From positions 62,001-126,000 of the forward strand of contig CADAND010000001.1 in assembly GCA_902789245.1 (NCBI GenBank): a stretch of DNA of 64,000 nucleotides. Reading direction: 5' to 3'. Positions within the stretch are counted from its first letter, which is position 1. Every line of letters starts with the position of its first letter. Below are positions 46,835 through 56,666 of this stretch, one piece after another. Source of the DNA: an uncultured Bacteroidia bacterium (lineage in GTDB: Bacteria; Bacteroidota; Bacteroidia; Bacteroidales; UBA932). A program made the position numbers and the translations under genes. The notes under the pieces are model-generated. The model worked only from the letters and a program-made list of their open reading frames with translations, did not search any database and was not told where the DNA came from.

Positions 46835-48888
46835 TGGACAAACAATTCAAAAGAACCCTCGTGACCTGTGCGTTGCCTTACGCCAACGGTCCTGTTCACA
46901 TCGGCCACCTGGCCGGTGTCTATGTGCCGGCCGACATCTATGTCCGCTACCTGCGGATGCGCGGCCGGGAAGTGCTGTATGTCTGCGGCTCCGACGAGCA
47001 CGGCGTACCCATCACCATCAAGGCCCGCCAGCAGGGCTGCAGCCCGCAGGATATCGTGGACCGCTACCACAGCATCATCAAGGACTCCTTCGAGGGGCTC
47101 GGCATCCATTTCGACATCTACGGCCGCACCTCCTCCAAGGTGCATGAGCAGACCTCCTCGGAGTTCTTCCGCCGGCTCTACGATGCCGGCAAGTTCGTCA
47201 CGCGGGAGAGCGAGCAGTATTACGACCCCGAGGCGAAGCAGTTCCTGGCGGATCGCTACATCGTGGGCACCTGCCCCAAATGCGGCAATGAAGGCGCCTA
47301 CGGCGACCAGTGCGAGAAGTGCGGCAGCACCCTCAGCCCCGAGGAACTGATCAACCCCAAGAGCAAACTCAGCGGCGCCGAGCCCATCAAGAAGAAGACC
47401 ACCCACTGGTATCTCCCGCTGCAGGACTACGAGCAGTGGCTGCGCGAGTGGATCCTCGACGGCCACCAGGAGTGGCGCTCCAACGTCTATGGCCAGGTGA
47501 AGAGCTGGCTGGACGGCGGCCTGCAGCCGCGTGCCGTCACGCGCGACCTCGACTGGGGCGTTCCCGTGCCCGTGGAGGGCGCCGAGGGTAAGGTCCTCTA
47601 TGTCTGGTTCGACGCGCCGATCGGCTACATCTCCAACACGAAGGAACTGCTGCCCGACAGCTGGGAGAAGTGGTGGAAGTCGCCCGACACGCGCCTGGTG
47701 CACTTCATCGGCAAGGACAACATCGTCTTCCACTGCATCGTCTTCCCCTCAATGCTGAAGGCCTACGGCGACGGATTCATCCTGCCGGACAACGTCCCCG
47801 CCAATGAGTTCCTCAACCTCGAGGGCGACAAGATCTCGACCTCCCGCGGCTGGGCGGTCTGGGCGCACGAGTACCTGCAGGATTTCCCGGGCAAGGAGGA
47901 CGTGCTCCGCTACGTGCTCACGGCCAACGCCCCCGAGACCAAGGACAACGACTTCAGCTGGAAGGACTTCCAGCAGCGCAACAACAGCGAGCTCGTAGCC
48001 ATCTTCGGCAACTTCGTGAACCGCGCCATGGTGCTGACGCACAAATATTTCGGCGGAAAGGTCCCGGCCTGCGGTGCGCTCGAGGACATCGACAAGGAGG
48101 TCCTCGCGGAGATCCCGGCCCTCAAGGCCTCGATGGAGAAGAACATCGAAGGCTTCAAATTCCGCGAAGCGCTCAAGGACGCCATGGGCATCGCCCGCGT
48201 CGGCAACAAGTATATCTCCGACACGGAGCCCTGGAAGGTCGCCAAGACCGACCTTGACCGCACCGCGACGATCCTCAATATCTCCCTGCAGATCTGTGCA
48301 GACCTCGCCATCGCCTTCGAACCCTTCACCCCGTTCGCCGCGGCGCGGCTCCGGGAGATGCTGGGTTCCGGCCTCGACTGGGAGGTGCTCGGCCGTCCGC
48401 AGGTCCTGCCCGCCGGCCATCAGCTCGGCGAGGCGGAGCTGCTCTTCGCGAAGATCGAGGACGATGCCATCCAGAAGCAGCTCGACCGCCTGGACCGCAT
48501 CCGCGCCGAGCGCGAGGCGGCCGCCAAGGCCGAAGCTGCGAAGCAGGTGGCTCCGCAGAAGGCGGAATGCACCTTCGAAGAGTTCGAGAAGATGGACATC
48601 CGCACCGCCACGGTCCTGGAGGCCGAGCGTGTGCCCAAGACGGACAAGCTCCTGAAACTCACTATCGATACGGGCATCGACAAGCGGACCATCGTGTCCG
48701 GTATCGCCGAGTTCTACACGCCTGAGGCGATGGTCGGCAAGCAGATCTGCATCCTGGCGAACCTCAAGCCCCGGACCATCCGCGGCATCGAGAGCCACGG
48801 CATGATCCTGATGGCCAAGCAGGGCGACGGCACGATGCGTTTCATCACGCCGCAGGAAGTCCTCGCCAATGGCGCGGAAATTGGATAA
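46834..48888 (+). CDS. metG: Methionyl-tRNA synthetase
   Basis: 684-residue class I synthetase. HIGH motif PVHIGHLAG near the start, zinc knuckle CPKCGNE/CEKCGS around 140-165, a KMSKS-equivalent KISTS loop near residue 333, and a C-terminal EMAP-type tRNA-binding domain (about 585-684), so the enzyme is dimeric in type. Start ATG 46834 shares an A with the dnaG stop; a frame open upstream lies in dnaG. It charges tRNA-Met for initiation and elongation. Confidence 0.96.
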   Translation: MDKQFKRTLVTCALPYANGPVHIGHLAGVYVPADIYVRYLRMRGREVLYVCGSDEHGVPITIKARQQGCSPQDIVDRYHSIIKDSFEGLGIHFDIYGRTSSKVHEQTSSEFFRRLYDAGKFVTRESEQYYDPEAKQFLADRYIVGTCPKCGNEGAYGDQCEKCGSTLSPEELINPKSKLSGAEPIKKKTTHWYLPLQDYEQWLREWILDGHQEWRSNVYGQVKSWLDGGLQPRAVTRDLDWGVPVPVEGAEGKVLYVWFDAPIGYISNTKELLPDSWEKWWKSPDTRLVHFIGKDNIVFHCIVFPSMLKAYGDGFILPDNVPANEFLNLEGDKISTSRGWAVWAHEYLQDFPGKEDVLRYVLTANAPETKDNDFSWKDFQQRNNSELVAIFGNFVNRAMVLTHKYFGGKVPACGALEDIDKEVLAEIPALKASMEKNIEGFKFREALKDAMGIARVGNKYISDTEPWKVAKTDLDRTATILNISLQICADLAIAFEPFTPFAAARLREMLGSGLDWEVLGRPQVLPAGHQLGEAELLFAKIEDDAIQKQLDRLDRIRAEREAAAKAEAAKQVAPQKAECTFEEFEKMDIRTATVLEAERVPKTDKLLKLTIDTGIDKRTIVSGIAEFYTPEAMVGKQICILANLKPRTIRGIESHGMILMAKQGDGTMRFITPQEVLANGAEIG

Positions 48889-48899
48889 GAGAATAGATT

Positions 48900-50045
48900 A
48901 TGAAAGTACTGATCATCGATGACGAGCGGGCGATCCGCAATTCCCTCGGGGAGATCCTCGCCGACGAAGGCTATGAGGTGGACACCGCCGAAGACGGCGC
49001 CGCCGGCCTCCAGCAGGTCGAGAAAGAGAAATATGACGTAATCTTCTGCGACATCAAGATGCCCGGCATGGACGGGGTCGAAGTGCTCGGGAAGCTCACG
49101 GAAATGGGCCTGGACAGCGCCGTGGTCATGATTTCCGGCCACGCCGACATCGATACGGCCGTCGAATGCATCAAGATGGGCGCCTTCGACTTCGTGCAGA
49201 AGCCGCTGGACCTGAACCGCATCCTCATCACCATCAAGAACGCCTCCGAGCGGGTCTCGCTGACCTCGCAGAACAAAGCGCTCAAGAAGAAAGTTTACGG
49301 CGCCGACATGATCGGCGACTCCGCCCCGATGCAGCTCATCCGCGAGATGATCGCGAAGGTGGCGCCGACCGATGCGCGCGTACTTATCACCGGGCCGAAC
49401 GGCTCCGGCAAGGAGCTCGTGGCGCGCAACCTTCACCAGCTCAGCCAGCGCAGCGCCATGCCTTTCGTCGAGGTGAACTGCGCGGCCATCCCCTCCGAGC
49501 TGATCGAGAGTGAACTGTTCGGCCACGAGAAGGGTTCCTTCACGTCTGCCATCAAGCAGCACAAGGGCAAGTTCGAGCAGGCCGACGGCGGCACGCTCTT
49601 TCTGGATGAGATTGGCGACATGTCCCTTGCTGCACAGGCCAAGGTGCTACGCGTGCTGCAGGAAAAGAAACTCTCCCGCGTGGGTTCCGACAAGGATATC
49701 GAGGTGGATGTGCGCGTGATCGCCGCGACGAACAAGGACCTGCAGGCCGAGATTGAGAAAGGAAATTTCCGGGAGGACCTCTACCACCGCCTCAGCGTGA
49801 TCGTCGTGCGCGTGCCGTCGCTGGACGAGCGCCGTGACGACATCCCGCGCCTGATTGAGCATTTCCTCGGCAAATACACCGACGGCAGCAAGCCGCGCTC
49901 CTTCTCGCCCGAGGCCGTGAAACTCCTCCAGGAGAAGCACTGGCCGGGCAACATCCGGGAGCTTGACAACGTCGTCGACCGTCTCCTGATCCTCGGCGGC
50001 GAACCCATCTCCGCCTCCGACGTCAAGACTTACGTGAATCTTTAG
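48900..50045 (+). CDS. Sigma-54-interacting response regulator without a DNA-binding domain
   Basis: 381-residue response regulator. Receiver domain 1-120 with phospho-acceptor Asp51 (CDIKMPGMDG), then an AAA+ sigma-54 activator domain (Walker A GPNGSGKE at about 165). The sigma-54-contacting loop is GSFTSA (212-217) instead of GAFTGA. The protein ends after the AAA+ sensor-II region (WPGNIRELDN) and a few residues; no Fis-type helix-turn-helix follows. It lies 11 bases after metG. Could activate sigma-54 from solution, or be a divergent regulator. Partner kinase may be the large kinase at 56663. Confidence 0.85.
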   Translation: MKVLIIDDERAIRNSLGEILADEGYEVDTAEDGAAGLQQVEKEKYDVIFCDIKMPGMDGVEVLGKLTEMGLDSAVVMISGHADIDTAVECIKMGAFDFVQKPLDLNRILITIKNASERVSLTSQNKALKKKVYGADMIGDSAPMQLIREMIAKVAPTDARVLITGPNGSGKELVARNLHQLSQRSAMPFVEVNCAAIPSELIESELFGHEKGSFTSAIKQHKGKFEQADGGTLFLDEIGDMSLAAQAKVLRVLQEKKLSRVGSDKDIEVDVRVIAATNKDLQAEIEKGNFREDLYHRLSVIVVRVPSLDERRDDIPRLIEHFLGKYTDGSKPRSFSPEAVKLLQEKHWPGNIRELDNVVDRLLILGGEPISASDVKTYVNL

Positions 50046-50815
50046 CGGACGACTGTGGCGCCGCGACGGGCGAAGCGTTTGGCTTCGGCGTCGGTGAAAC
50101 GGCCGTCGGCGGGGTCGTTGTAGCGGATGCGCTCGAACGAGAGCAGCTCGTGGGTGTCAGCCGCGATGAGCATCTTGTAGCAGACGGTCCTGGGTCCGAT
50201 TTCTTCCGGGGCGATGGTGATGGTGAGCAGGGCGCCCGGCTCGCCGTGCAGGTAGGCTTGGTCGGCCTTGTCGGGGTCGAAGTAGACCGTGCGGCCGCGC
50301 AGGCGGAGGCTGTTGGCCGATTCGAGACCCCTGTAGGCTACTTTGTCGGAGGTCATGGCTTCTTCCGTGAAGCGCTGGATGATGTCGATGAAGGCTCCCA
50401 TGAAGACGAGCTCCCGTCCGGTGGGATTGTCCACGCTGGCGATCGGCATCCGCACCACTTCGAAGGGTCTTTTGAGGTAGTCCGTATCGTCCGCTTTTCC
50501 GCCTTTTTCCAGAATCAGATACGCCAGATCCGCTTCCTGGGCCAGGGTGAGAAAGTAGTACGAGGACGAACTGCGGAGGCGCCGGTACTCTTCCAGGTCG
50601 CAGAATTCGAAGGGGGAGATGCGCCAGTGGGCGGAGATCTCCTCACGCAGCGTGAGTTCCAGGAAAGAGTGGCCTGCGAGCACGATCTTGGTGGTCTTGG
50701 TGGGGAAGTCCGCCAGGCGTATCTTGCGGGTGTAGAACTTCCCCTGCCCGTGCACAGGCAGGGCTGCGGCCAGCAGCAGAAGGGTCAGAAAAAGATGGGT
50801 CAATCGCCTTTTCAT
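50042..50815 (-). CDS. Secreted protein of unknown function
   Basis: 257-residue protein with a signal peptide (MKRRLTHLFLTLLLLAAALPVHG, cleavage near residue 23). The mature part is mixed alpha/beta with no recognised family; the segments FCDLEEYRRL and FYTRKIRLADFPTKTTK are features of note only. Probably periplasmic or outer-membrane associated. It is read alone and converges on the response regulator with overlapping stops (4 bases, 50042-50045). Confidence 0.6.
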   Translation of the reverse strand: MKRRLTHLFLTLLLLAAALPVHGQGKFYTRKIRLADFPTKTTKIVLAGHSFLELTLREEISAHWRISPFEFCDLEEYRRLRSSSSYYFLTLAQEADLAYLILEKGGKADDTDYLKRPFEVVRMPIASVDNPTGRELVFMGAFIDIIQRFTEEAMTSDKVAYRGLESANSLRLRGRTVYFDPDKADQAYLHGEPGALLTITIAPEEIGPRTVCYKMLIAADTHELLSFERIRYNDPADGRFTDAEAKRFARRGATVVR

Positions 50816-50820
50816 ACGAG

Positions 50821-50828
50821 CAAATTTA
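50821..50828 (-). promoter_or_regulatory. -7 box TAAATTTG of the secreted protein gene
   Basis: Exact consensus, 5 nt before ATG 50815, 12 bp from the opposite box. Confidence 0.65.
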
Positions 50829-50840
50829 CGTAAAAATCAT

Positions 50841-50848
50841 TACATTTG
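50841..50848 (+). promoter_or_regulatory. -7 box TACATTTG of dnaX
   Basis: Exact consensus, 6 nt before ATG 50855. Confidence 0.65.
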
Positions 50849-50854
50849 TAAATT

Positions 50855-52714
50855 ATGTCAGACTACGTTGTATCAGCACGCAAATACCGTCCCGACTCTT
50901 TCGAGTCGCTGATCGGACAGGACAACATCGCGCGGACCCTCAAGAATTCCATCCAGCGCGGGCAGCTCGCGCACGCTTATCTGTTCTGCGGCCCCCGGGG
51001 CGTGGGAAAGACGAGTGCGGCGCGCATCTTCGCCAAGACCATCAACTGCGCGAATCCGGGTCCCGACCTGGAGCCCTGCGGCGAGTGTGATTCCTGCCGT
51101 TCTTTCGCCGAAGGGCGCTCGTACTGCATCCACGAGCTGGATGCGGCGTCCAACAACGGTGTGGACGATATCAAGGCGCTGATGGACCAGGTGCAGATTC
51201 CCCCGCAGGTGGGCCGCTACTCGGTGTACATCATCGATGAGGTCCACATGCTCTCGCAGTCGGCTTTCAACGCATTCCTCAAGACCCTCGAGGAGCCGCC
51301 TGCACACGCGATCTTCATCCTGGCGACGACCGAGAAGCACAAGATCCTCCCGACCATCTTGAGCCGCTGCCAGACCTACGATTTCAACCGCATCGGCGTC
51401 AGCGACATCGTCCGCAATCTGCGGGACATCGCCGGCAAGGAAGGAATCAAGGTGGACGACGAATCCCTGCACGTGATCGCCCACAAGGCCGACGGTGCCA
51501 TGCGTGACGCGCTGACGCTCTTCGACCAGACGGTCGCCTTCTGCGGCACGGATATCCACTACGAGGACGTGATCCGCAACCTGGGGGTGCTGGACTACGA
51601 GTTCAGCTTCCGCCTGGTGGACGCCTCCCTGGCGGGCGACTATGCCACGTCGCTGCTGATCTTTGACGAGATCCTCTCGAAGGGTTTCAATGCGCAGCAT
51701 TTCGTGGCGGCGCTGAGTGCGCACCTGCGCGACCTGCTGGTGAGCCGCACGGGCGGCCTGGAGGCCCTGCTGGACCTGCCGGATTCGCTGCGCTCCCGCT
51801 ACAGGGAGCAGGGGGAGCGCTGCAGCGTGAAGTGGCTGTACGACGCCCTTGGCATCACGACCGCCTGCGAGGCCGGCTACCGTGCCGCGAGCAATGCGCG
51901 TCTCCATATTGAATTCGCCCTGATGAAGCTGGCGTTCCTGCAGCAAGCCCCTGCTGCGCAGACTACTGCTGTTGCCGGAAACGGTGCGAGGGCGCACGCG
52001 AGCGATAGCGGTCCGAAAGATGAAGCGCCAAAGTCTGAGCCAGCGAAGGCGGACACCGTTGAAGCACCCGCGGAGCAGCCGTCTGCTAAGTCGGAACTGT
52101 CCCAGCCTGCGGAGACCGTAGCCACCCTCGGCTCCGTAAGAGGGAGGGGCCCGCTTCCGAAGGAAGTGGGAGGGGTCCCGCGCAGCGGGACGTCTCAGCA
52201 GGCTGGGGGCAGTTCCGCAGCAGACGCTGCTCCGAAGAGAAAGAAGGCTTCGTCGTTGTCATTGAGTGCGTTGATGGACGAGGAAGAGGTGGAAGTGATG
52301 CCGGCTGCAGCGGCGCAGGTCGCTGATGAGAAGCCGGAGGCGCTGCCGGAAGACGGCGCGCTGGCCGGCCAGTGGAAGGAACTGGCGGCGCAGTTCGCGA
52401 GCCAGCCGCGCCTGGCGAACGCCCTGTCCAACGCCAACCTGAGCTTCCGTGAAGAAGATGGCCGCAAGGTCGTCTCCTTCACCGTGACCAACGAAGCCCA
52501 GAAGAAGTGGATCGAAGAGCGCATCCTGCGCGACCTGGAGGGCAAGTTCGCCCGCCTGACGGGCTGCGGCAAGCTCCGCCTCGAGCCCACGGTCCTGCCC
52601 GAAGAGGAGCAGGAGAAGAAAATCTACATGCCTTCCGAGAAAGCGGAGGACCTGATGAGCAAGAACGAAGAGGTCCGCAACCTGGTGGTGGACCTCGGAC
52701 TGGATATCAAATAG
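50855..52714 (+). CDS. dnaX: DNA polymerase III subunit gamma/tau
   Basis: 619-residue clamp-loader subunit. AAA+ domain with Walker [10 protein letters not shown] (about 43-51), a four-cysteine zinc module (around 62-85), Walker [10 protein letters not shown], and the clamp-loader domain III to about residue 360. A disordered Ala/Pro/Glu linker follows (about 370-480), then a tau-like C-terminal domain. Inside the linker, bases 52142-52191 form two hairpins with a duplicated GGGAGGGG core. First gene of dnaX-lptB-cmk-ispH. Confidence 0.94.
   Translation: MSDYVVSARKYRPDSFESLIGQDNIARTLKNSIQRGQLAHAYLFCGPRGVGKTSAARIFAKTINCANPGPDLEPCGECDSCRSFAEGRSYCIHELDAASNNGVDDIKALMDQVQIPPQVGRYSVYIIDEVHMLSQSAFNAFLKTLEEPPAHAIFILATTEKHKILPTILSRCQTYDFNRIGVSDIVRNLRDIAGKEGIKVDDESLHVIAHKADGAMRDALTLFDQTVAFCGTDIHYEDVIRNLGVLDYEFSFRLVDASLAGDYATSLLIFDEILSKGFNAQHFVAALSAHLRDLLVSRTGGLEALLDLPDSLRSRYREQGERCSVKWLYDALGITTACEAGYRAASNARLHIEFALMKLAFLQQAPAAQTTAVAGNGARAHASDSGPKDEAPKSEPAKADTVEAPAEQPSAKSELSQPAETVATLGSVRGRGPLPKEVGGVPRSGTSQQAGGSSAADAAPKRKKASSLSLSALMDEEEVEVMPAAAAQVADEKPEALPEDGALAGQWKELAAQFASQPRLANALSNANLSFREEDGRKVVSFTVTNEAQKKWIEERILRDLEGKFARLTGCGKLRLEPTVLPEEEQEKKIYMPSEKAEDLMSKNEEVRNLVVDLGLDIK
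52142..52191 (+). repeat. Paired-hairpin repeat element inside dnaX linker
   Basis: Two hairpins lie side by side: CCCGCTTCC/GGAAGTGGG (52150-52170, 3-nt loop, one G-T pair) and GTCCCGC/GCGGGAC (52175-52191, 3-nt loop). GGGAGGGG occurs at 52142 and 52168. It adds residues [17 protein letters not shown] in frame. Confidence 0.6.
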
Positions 52715-52721
52715 TTGCGAG

Positions 52722-53498
52722 ATGAAACTGCATTGCGAGAACCTGGTCAAGAAGTACGGCGTCCGCACGGTCGTCAAAGGCGTGTCGATGGAGGTCGAAC
52801 AGGGAGAAATCGTCGGCTTCCTGGGCCCGAACGGTGCCGGCAAGACCACCAGCTTCTACATGATCACGGGACAGATCGTCCCCAACGAAGGCCGCGTGTG
52901 GCTGGATGACGAAGAGATCACCGGCCTGCCGATGTACCAGCGGGCGCAGAAAGGCATCGGTTACCTGCCGCAGGACGCCTCCGTGTTCCGCAAGATGAGC
53001 GTCGAGGACAACATCGTGTCCGTGATGGAGATGCGCGGCATCCCCAAGCCGGAACGGGAGCGCCGCCTGGAGTCGCTGATTGACGAATTCAACCTCTCGA
53101 AGGTGCGCAAATCCCTGGGCATCCAGCTCTCCGGCGGCGAGCGCCGCCGCTGCGAGATCGCACGCGCCCTCGCGATAGATCCGAAGTTCATCCTGCTCGA
53201 CGAACCCTTCGCGGGCGTGGACCCGATCGCCGTGGAGGATATCCAGTACATCATCGCCAAACTGAAATACCGCAACATCGGCGTCATCATCACGGACCAC
53301 AACGTGGGCGAGACCCTCGCCATCACGGACCGCGCCTACCTCCTCTACGAGGGCACGATCCTCCAGCAGGGCACCCCGCAGGAGTTGGCTTCCGACGAAG
53401 ATGTCCGCACCAAATACCTCGGCTCCGGCTTCGTGCTGAAGCGCTCCGTCTCTGTGGAGCGCGCCCGCGCCGAGTACGAAAAAACCAAACCACAATAA
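52722..53498 (+). CDS. lptB: LPS export ABC transporter ATPase
   Basis: 258-residue ABC ATPase of lipopolysaccharide export. Walker [11 protein letters not shown] (about 36-45), signature [14 protein letters not shown], Walker [12 protein letters not shown], and the H-loop TDHNVGE with His. The pattern is LptB/YhbG-specific. Works with LptF/LptG, which are not in this window. It starts 7 bases after dnaX and precedes cmk by 2 bases. Confidence 0.93.
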   Translation: MKLHCENLVKKYGVRTVVKGVSMEVEQGEIVGFLGPNGAGKTTSFYMITGQIVPNEGRVWLDDEEITGLPMYQRAQKGIGYLPQDASVFRKMSVEDNIVSVMEMRGIPKPERERRLESLIDEFNLSKVRKSLGIQLSGGERRRCEIARALAIDPKFILLDEPFAGVDPIAVEDIQYIIAKLKYRNIGVIITDHNVGETLAITDRAYLLYEGTILQQGTPQELASDEDVRTKYLGSGFVLKRSVSVERARAEYEKTKPQ

Positions 53499-53500
53499 TT

Positions 53501-54202
53501 ATGCGCTTTCCTGATATCACCATCGCCATCGACGGCTACTCTTCCACCGGGAAGAGCACCTTCGCACGGCTGATTGCAGAACACTTTGACTTCCTGTACC
53601 TGGACTCCGGAGCGATGTACCGCGGCGTGACGCTCTTCGCGCAGGAACAGGGGCTGATCGCCCCGGACAACACCATAGATCCTGCCCTGGAAAAGGCCCT
53701 GGCGGGCCTGGACCTGCATTTCGCGCCCGGCACGGTGCTCTATATGGGTGAGCGCAACATCGAAAAGCAGATCCGCTCCATGGAGGTGTCCTCGCAGGTG
53801 AGTCCGATCGCGGCGGTGCCGTATGTGCGCCACTACGTGGACGAGCGTCTGCACGCCTTCGCCGCCGCCGGCCGCGTCGTGATGGACGGCCGCGACATCG
53901 GCACGACCGTGTTCCCGGACGCGGAGATCAAGATCTTCATGACCGCCCGCCCCGAGGTGCGCGCCCAGCGCCGCTTCGACGAGCTGGTCTCCAAGGGCGA
54001 AAGCCCCGTCTTCGAGGAGGTGCTCAGGAATCTTCAGGAGCGCGACTACATCGACTCCCACCGCGAGACCTCCCCGCTTCGCCGGGCAGAGGATTCCTTC
54101 GAGCTGAACAATTCTGAAATGTCCCTCACCGAGGAAATTGCCTGGGTGGAAGGTCTCATCCGCGGGAAATTCGGCCTGCTGAACGCACCGGAGGAGGTAT
54201 GA
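53501..54202 (+). CDS. cmk: Cytidylate kinase
   Basis: 233-residue CMP/dCMP kinase. P-loop IDGYSSTGKSTFA at about 6-18, the CMP-binding domain (YLDSGAMYRGVT), and the GRDIGTTVFPDAEIK segment with the essential Asp. The length fits the long bacterial Cmk. Stop overlaps the ispH start by 1-4 bases depending on the chosen ATG. Its place next to ispH is common in Bacteroidota. Confidence 0.95.
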   Translation: MRFPDITIAIDGYSSTGKSTFARLIAEHFDFLYLDSGAMYRGVTLFAQEQGLIAPDNTIDPALEKALAGLDLHFAPGTVLYMGERNIEKQIRSMEVSSQVSPIAAVPYVRHYVDERLHAFAAAGRVVMDGRDIGTTVFPDAEIKIFMTARPEVRAQRRFDELVSKGESPVFEEVLRNLQERDYIDSHRETSPLRRAEDSFELNNSEMSLTEEIAWVEGLIRGKFGLLNAPEEV

Positions 54203-55089
54203 TGCAGGTAGAGATCGACCCGCACTCCGGCTTCTGCGGAGGCGTGATCCGGGCCATCGGCACGGCGGAGGAAATCCTCGCCAAAGGCGGGAAACTGTAT
54301 TCCCTGGGCGCCATCGTCCACAACGAAGAAGAGCTCAGGCGCCTGCAGGGGCGCGGCCTCGTGACCATCGATACGGAAGACCTGCGCGAGATGCGCGACC
54401 CCGTCCCGGAGGAGACCCTGCTCATCCGGGCGCACGGCGAGCCGCCGCATGTTTATAAACGTGCCCAGGAACTGGGCTTCAAGATCGTTGACTGTACCTG
54501 CCCGGTGGTGCTGGAACTGCAGAAAAAGATCCGGGAAGCCCGCCGTCGCATGGCGCCGGTGGAGGGACAGATCGTGATTTTCGGCAAGATCGGCCACCCC
54601 GAAGTCCTCGGCCTGGTGGGCCAGGTGGACGGCGGCGTGACCGTGGTCGAGAACCTGGAGCAGCTGCGCGCCCGCATCGCGGACGGCACCCTGCGCACTT
54701 ACCGCGACATCGAGCTCTTCTCCCAGACGACGATGAGCCCGGAAGGGTATCTGCATATCCAACAGTACCTTTCGAACATGATGGCCGGCGCCGAGCTGAA
54801 GATCCACGCGACCATCTGCAAGCAGGTAGCCTCCCGCCACCGAGAGCTCTCCGAATTCGCCCGCAGGCACGACGCCATCGTGTTCGTCTCGGGCCGGGAC
54901 AGCTCCAACGGCAAGGTGCTGAGCGAGCTGTGCCGCAGCGCCAATGACCGCACCTGGCACATCGGCTCCCCGTCCGAGCTGCGCGCGGAATGGTTCCGTC
55001 CGGACGACCGGGTGGGCGTGTGCGGCGCCACCTCCACGCCCAAGTGGCTGCTGGAAGAAGTGGCCGCCGCCATTAAAAATTTGCAATAG
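54202..55089 (+). CDS. ispH: 4-hydroxy-3-methylbut-2-enyl diphosphate reductase
   Basis: 295-residue Fe-S enzyme for the last step of the MEP isoprenoid pathway, forming IPP and DMAPP. The cluster cysteines are Cys12 (SGFCGG), Cys100 (CTCP) and Cys206 (TICKQ), and the active-site Glu lies in the TTMSPEGY region. Two adjacent ATG codons exist (54199 and 54202); I use the second, which has a 1-base overlap with cmk, but one extra Met is possible. Electrons would come from ferredoxin or flavodoxin. Confidence 0.94.
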   Translation: MQVEIDPHSGFCGGVIRAIGTAEEILAKGGKLYSLGAIVHNEEELRRLQGRGLVTIDTEDLREMRDPVPEETLLIRAHGEPPHVYKRAQELGFKIVDCTCPVVLELQKKIREARRRMAPVEGQIVIFGKIGHPEVLGLVGQVDGGVTVVENLEQLRARIADGTLRTYRDIELFSQTTMSPEGYLHIQQYLSNMMAGAELKIHATICKQVASRHRELSEFARRHDAIVFVSGRDSSNGKVLSELCRSANDRTWHIGSPSELRAEWFRPDDRVGVCGATSTPKWLLEEVAAAIKNLQ

Positions 55090-55111
55090 TTGAGGCAAAT
55101 CCGTAAATTTG
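55080..55111 (+). promoter_or_regulatory. Promoter of efp: -33 TTTG and -7 TAAATTTG
   Basis: TTTG at 55080-55083, 20-bp spacing, then TAAATTTG at 55104-55111. This is the best full Bacteroidota promoter in the window. The TTTG lies in the last codons of ispH. Leader is about 42 nt. Confidence 0.78.
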
Positions 55112-55153
55112 CCCGGTTATACACGAAATCAAACCAATAAGAGATAGTTTTTT

Positions 55154-55717
55154 ATGGCAACAACAGCTGATTTTAAGAACGGACTTTTCCTCAAGTACAA
55201 CGGCAAGCCGTGCCAGATCGTCTGGTTCCAGCACGTGAAGCCGGGCAAGGGCCCCGCTTTCGTGAAGACCAAGCTCCGCAACCTGGAGAACGGCAATATC
55301 CTGGAGAATACGTTCACCGCCGGCATGAAGATCGAGACGATCGAGGTCGAGCGCCGTCCCTACCAGTTCCTCTACGCTGAGGAAGATGGTTTCAACTTCA
55401 TGCACGAAGAGACCTACGAGCAGATCCTGCTCCAGAAGGACCTCGTGGACAACGCCGACCTGATGAAGGAAGGCCAGCACGTCGAAATGATGTTCGTCGT
55501 GGGTGAGGAGCGCTGCCTGACCTGCGAGCTCCCGACCTACGTCACCCTCGAGGTCACGTACTCCGAGCCGGCCGTCAAGGGCAACACCGCCTCCACCTCC
55601 GCCCTCAAGGAAGTTACCCTCGAGACGGGCGCCAAGGTGATGGTTCCGCTGTTCATCGAGACGGGCGAGAAGATCAACGTCAACACCGCAGACCGCTCCT
55701 ACGGCGGACGCGCGTAA
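55154..55717 (+). CDS. efp: Translation elongation factor P
   Basis: 187-residue factor that rescues ribosomes stalled at proline stretches. Three OB/KOW-type domains in standard order; the tip of domain I carries the modifiable Lys32 (PGKGPAF). Lys at this position points to beta-lysylation or other lysine modification, not rhamnosylation (established for Arg-type). Length is standard. It has its own promoter and ends about 18 bases before the convergent DUF4783 gene. Confidence 0.96.
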   Translation: MATTADFKNGLFLKYNGKPCQIVWFQHVKPGKGPAFVKTKLRNLENGNILENTFTAGMKIETIEVERRPYQFLYAEEDGFNFMHEETYEQILLQKDLVDNADLMKEGQHVEMMFVVGEERCLTCELPTYVTLEVTYSEPAVKGNTASTSALKEVTLETGAKVMVPLFIETGEKINVNTADRSYGGRA

Positions 55718-55735
55718 ACGTAAAAAAGAAAGACG

Positions 55736-56143
55736 CTACAACTGCTGCTGCTCGATCTTGAGCTGCTGTATCTTGTAGGATTTGCCCTTGGAACTCACGA
55801 AGATGGTGACGGAGTAATTCTCCCCGCCGGCGTTGAGGGTTCCGAGGGCATATTTCATGTTGTCGCGCCCCGCGGTGTGGTTCACCTCGAAGGAGCGCGG
55901 CGTGTGGCTCTCGAAGAAGCTCTTGACGATCTGGCGGGCCTGGGCCTTGCTGGCGTTGCTGCTCTGGCTGGTCACGGCGATTTCCAGATTGTCGTCGAAC
56001 CAGGCGGAAAGATTGTCGGCATTGCCCTGCGCCATGTATTTGCAGATCGGAATGAAGACGTCATACCCCGCGGGCTGGGCCGAGAGGCGTCCGCAGAAGA
56101 GCAGGGGCAGGAGTAGGGCCGTTATTTTGAGCAATCGTTGCAC
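55736..56143 (-). CDS. DUF4783 family secreted protein
   Basis: 135-residue secreted protein. The signal peptide (LLKITALLLPLLFCGRLSA) is followed by an NTF2-like fold pattern with a helix of Asn/Ala/Lys and strands ending in KIQQLKIEQ. This is the DUF4783 family of Bacteroidota; function unknown. The start is GTG 56143; a TTG three codons later is the alternative. A near-consensus -7 box lies 14 nt upstream. Confidence 0.8.
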   Translation of the reverse strand: MQRLLKITALLLPLLFCGRLSAQPAGYDVFIPICKYMAQGNADNLSAWFDDNLEIAVTSQSSNASKAQARQIVKSFFESHTPRSFEVNHTAGRDNMKYALGTLNAGGENYSVTIFVSSKGKSYKIQQLKIEQQQL

Positions 56144-56157
56144 GGCCGGAAAGATTG

Positions 56158-56165
56158 CAAAATTC
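56158..56165 (-). promoter_or_regulatory. -7 box GAATTTTG (one mismatch) of the DUF4783 gene
   Basis: First base G instead of T; 14 nt before GTG 56143 and 12 bp from the rlmH box. Confidence 0.4.
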
Positions 56166-56177
56166 GCGCCACGTTAT

Positions 56178-56185
56178 TATATTTG
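56178..56185 (+). promoter_or_regulatory. -7 box TATATTTG of rlmH
   Basis: Exact consensus, 7 nt before ATG 56193. TTG at 56155-56157 gives a -33 element with 20-bp spacing, abutting the opposite -7 box. Confidence 0.68.
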
Positions 56186-56192
56186 TGCTTGT

Positions 56193-56666
56193 ATGCGAAT
56201 CACTTTGCTCACGGTCGGCAAGACGGATATTGCCTGGGTCCGGCAGGGCTTGGAGATGTATGTCTCCCGGCTGGAGCACTACGTGCCCTTCTCCCTGAAG
56301 GAGATGCCCGAACTGAAGGGCGTGTCGGCGCTGACCCGCGAGCAGATCAAGCAGCGGGAAGGGGAGATGATCCTGCGCCAGCTGGCACCCTCGGACGAGG
56401 TGGTGCTGCTGGATGAGCACGGCCGCGAGCACCGCTCGCTGGAGTTCGCGGACTGGCTGGGCGGACGCCTGGCGCGCTCGGGGCGCGACCTGGTTTTCGT
56501 GATCGGCGGGGCGTACGGTTTCTCCGAGGCCGTGTATGAGCGCGCCGACGGGAAGTTGTCCCTGTCGAAGATGACCTATTCGCATCAGCTGGTGAGAACG
56601 ATTTTTGCAGAACAACTCTACCGGGCTTTCACCATCTTGCGCGGAGAGCCGTATCATCACGAATGA
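56193..56666 (+). CDS. rlmH: 23S rRNA pseudouridine(1915)-N3-methyltransferase RlmH
   Basis: 157-residue SPOUT methyltransferase. The trefoil-knot motif LVFVIGGAYGFS and the C-terminal SLSKMTYSHQLVRTIFAEQLYRA signature region are intact. Methylates m3-psi-1915 in helix 69 of the 50S subunit. It overlaps the sensor kinase gene by 4 bases (ATGA), an unusual coupling for a ribosome-modification gene. Start ATG 56193 gives the normal family length. Confidence 0.95.
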   Translation: MRITLLTVGKTDIAWVRQGLEMYVSRLEHYVPFSLKEMPELKGVSALTREQIKQREGEMILRQLAPSDEVVLLDEHGREHRSLEFADWLGGRLARSGRDLVFVIGGAYGFSEAVYERADGKLSLSKMTYSHQLVRTIFAEQLYRAFTILRGEPYHHE

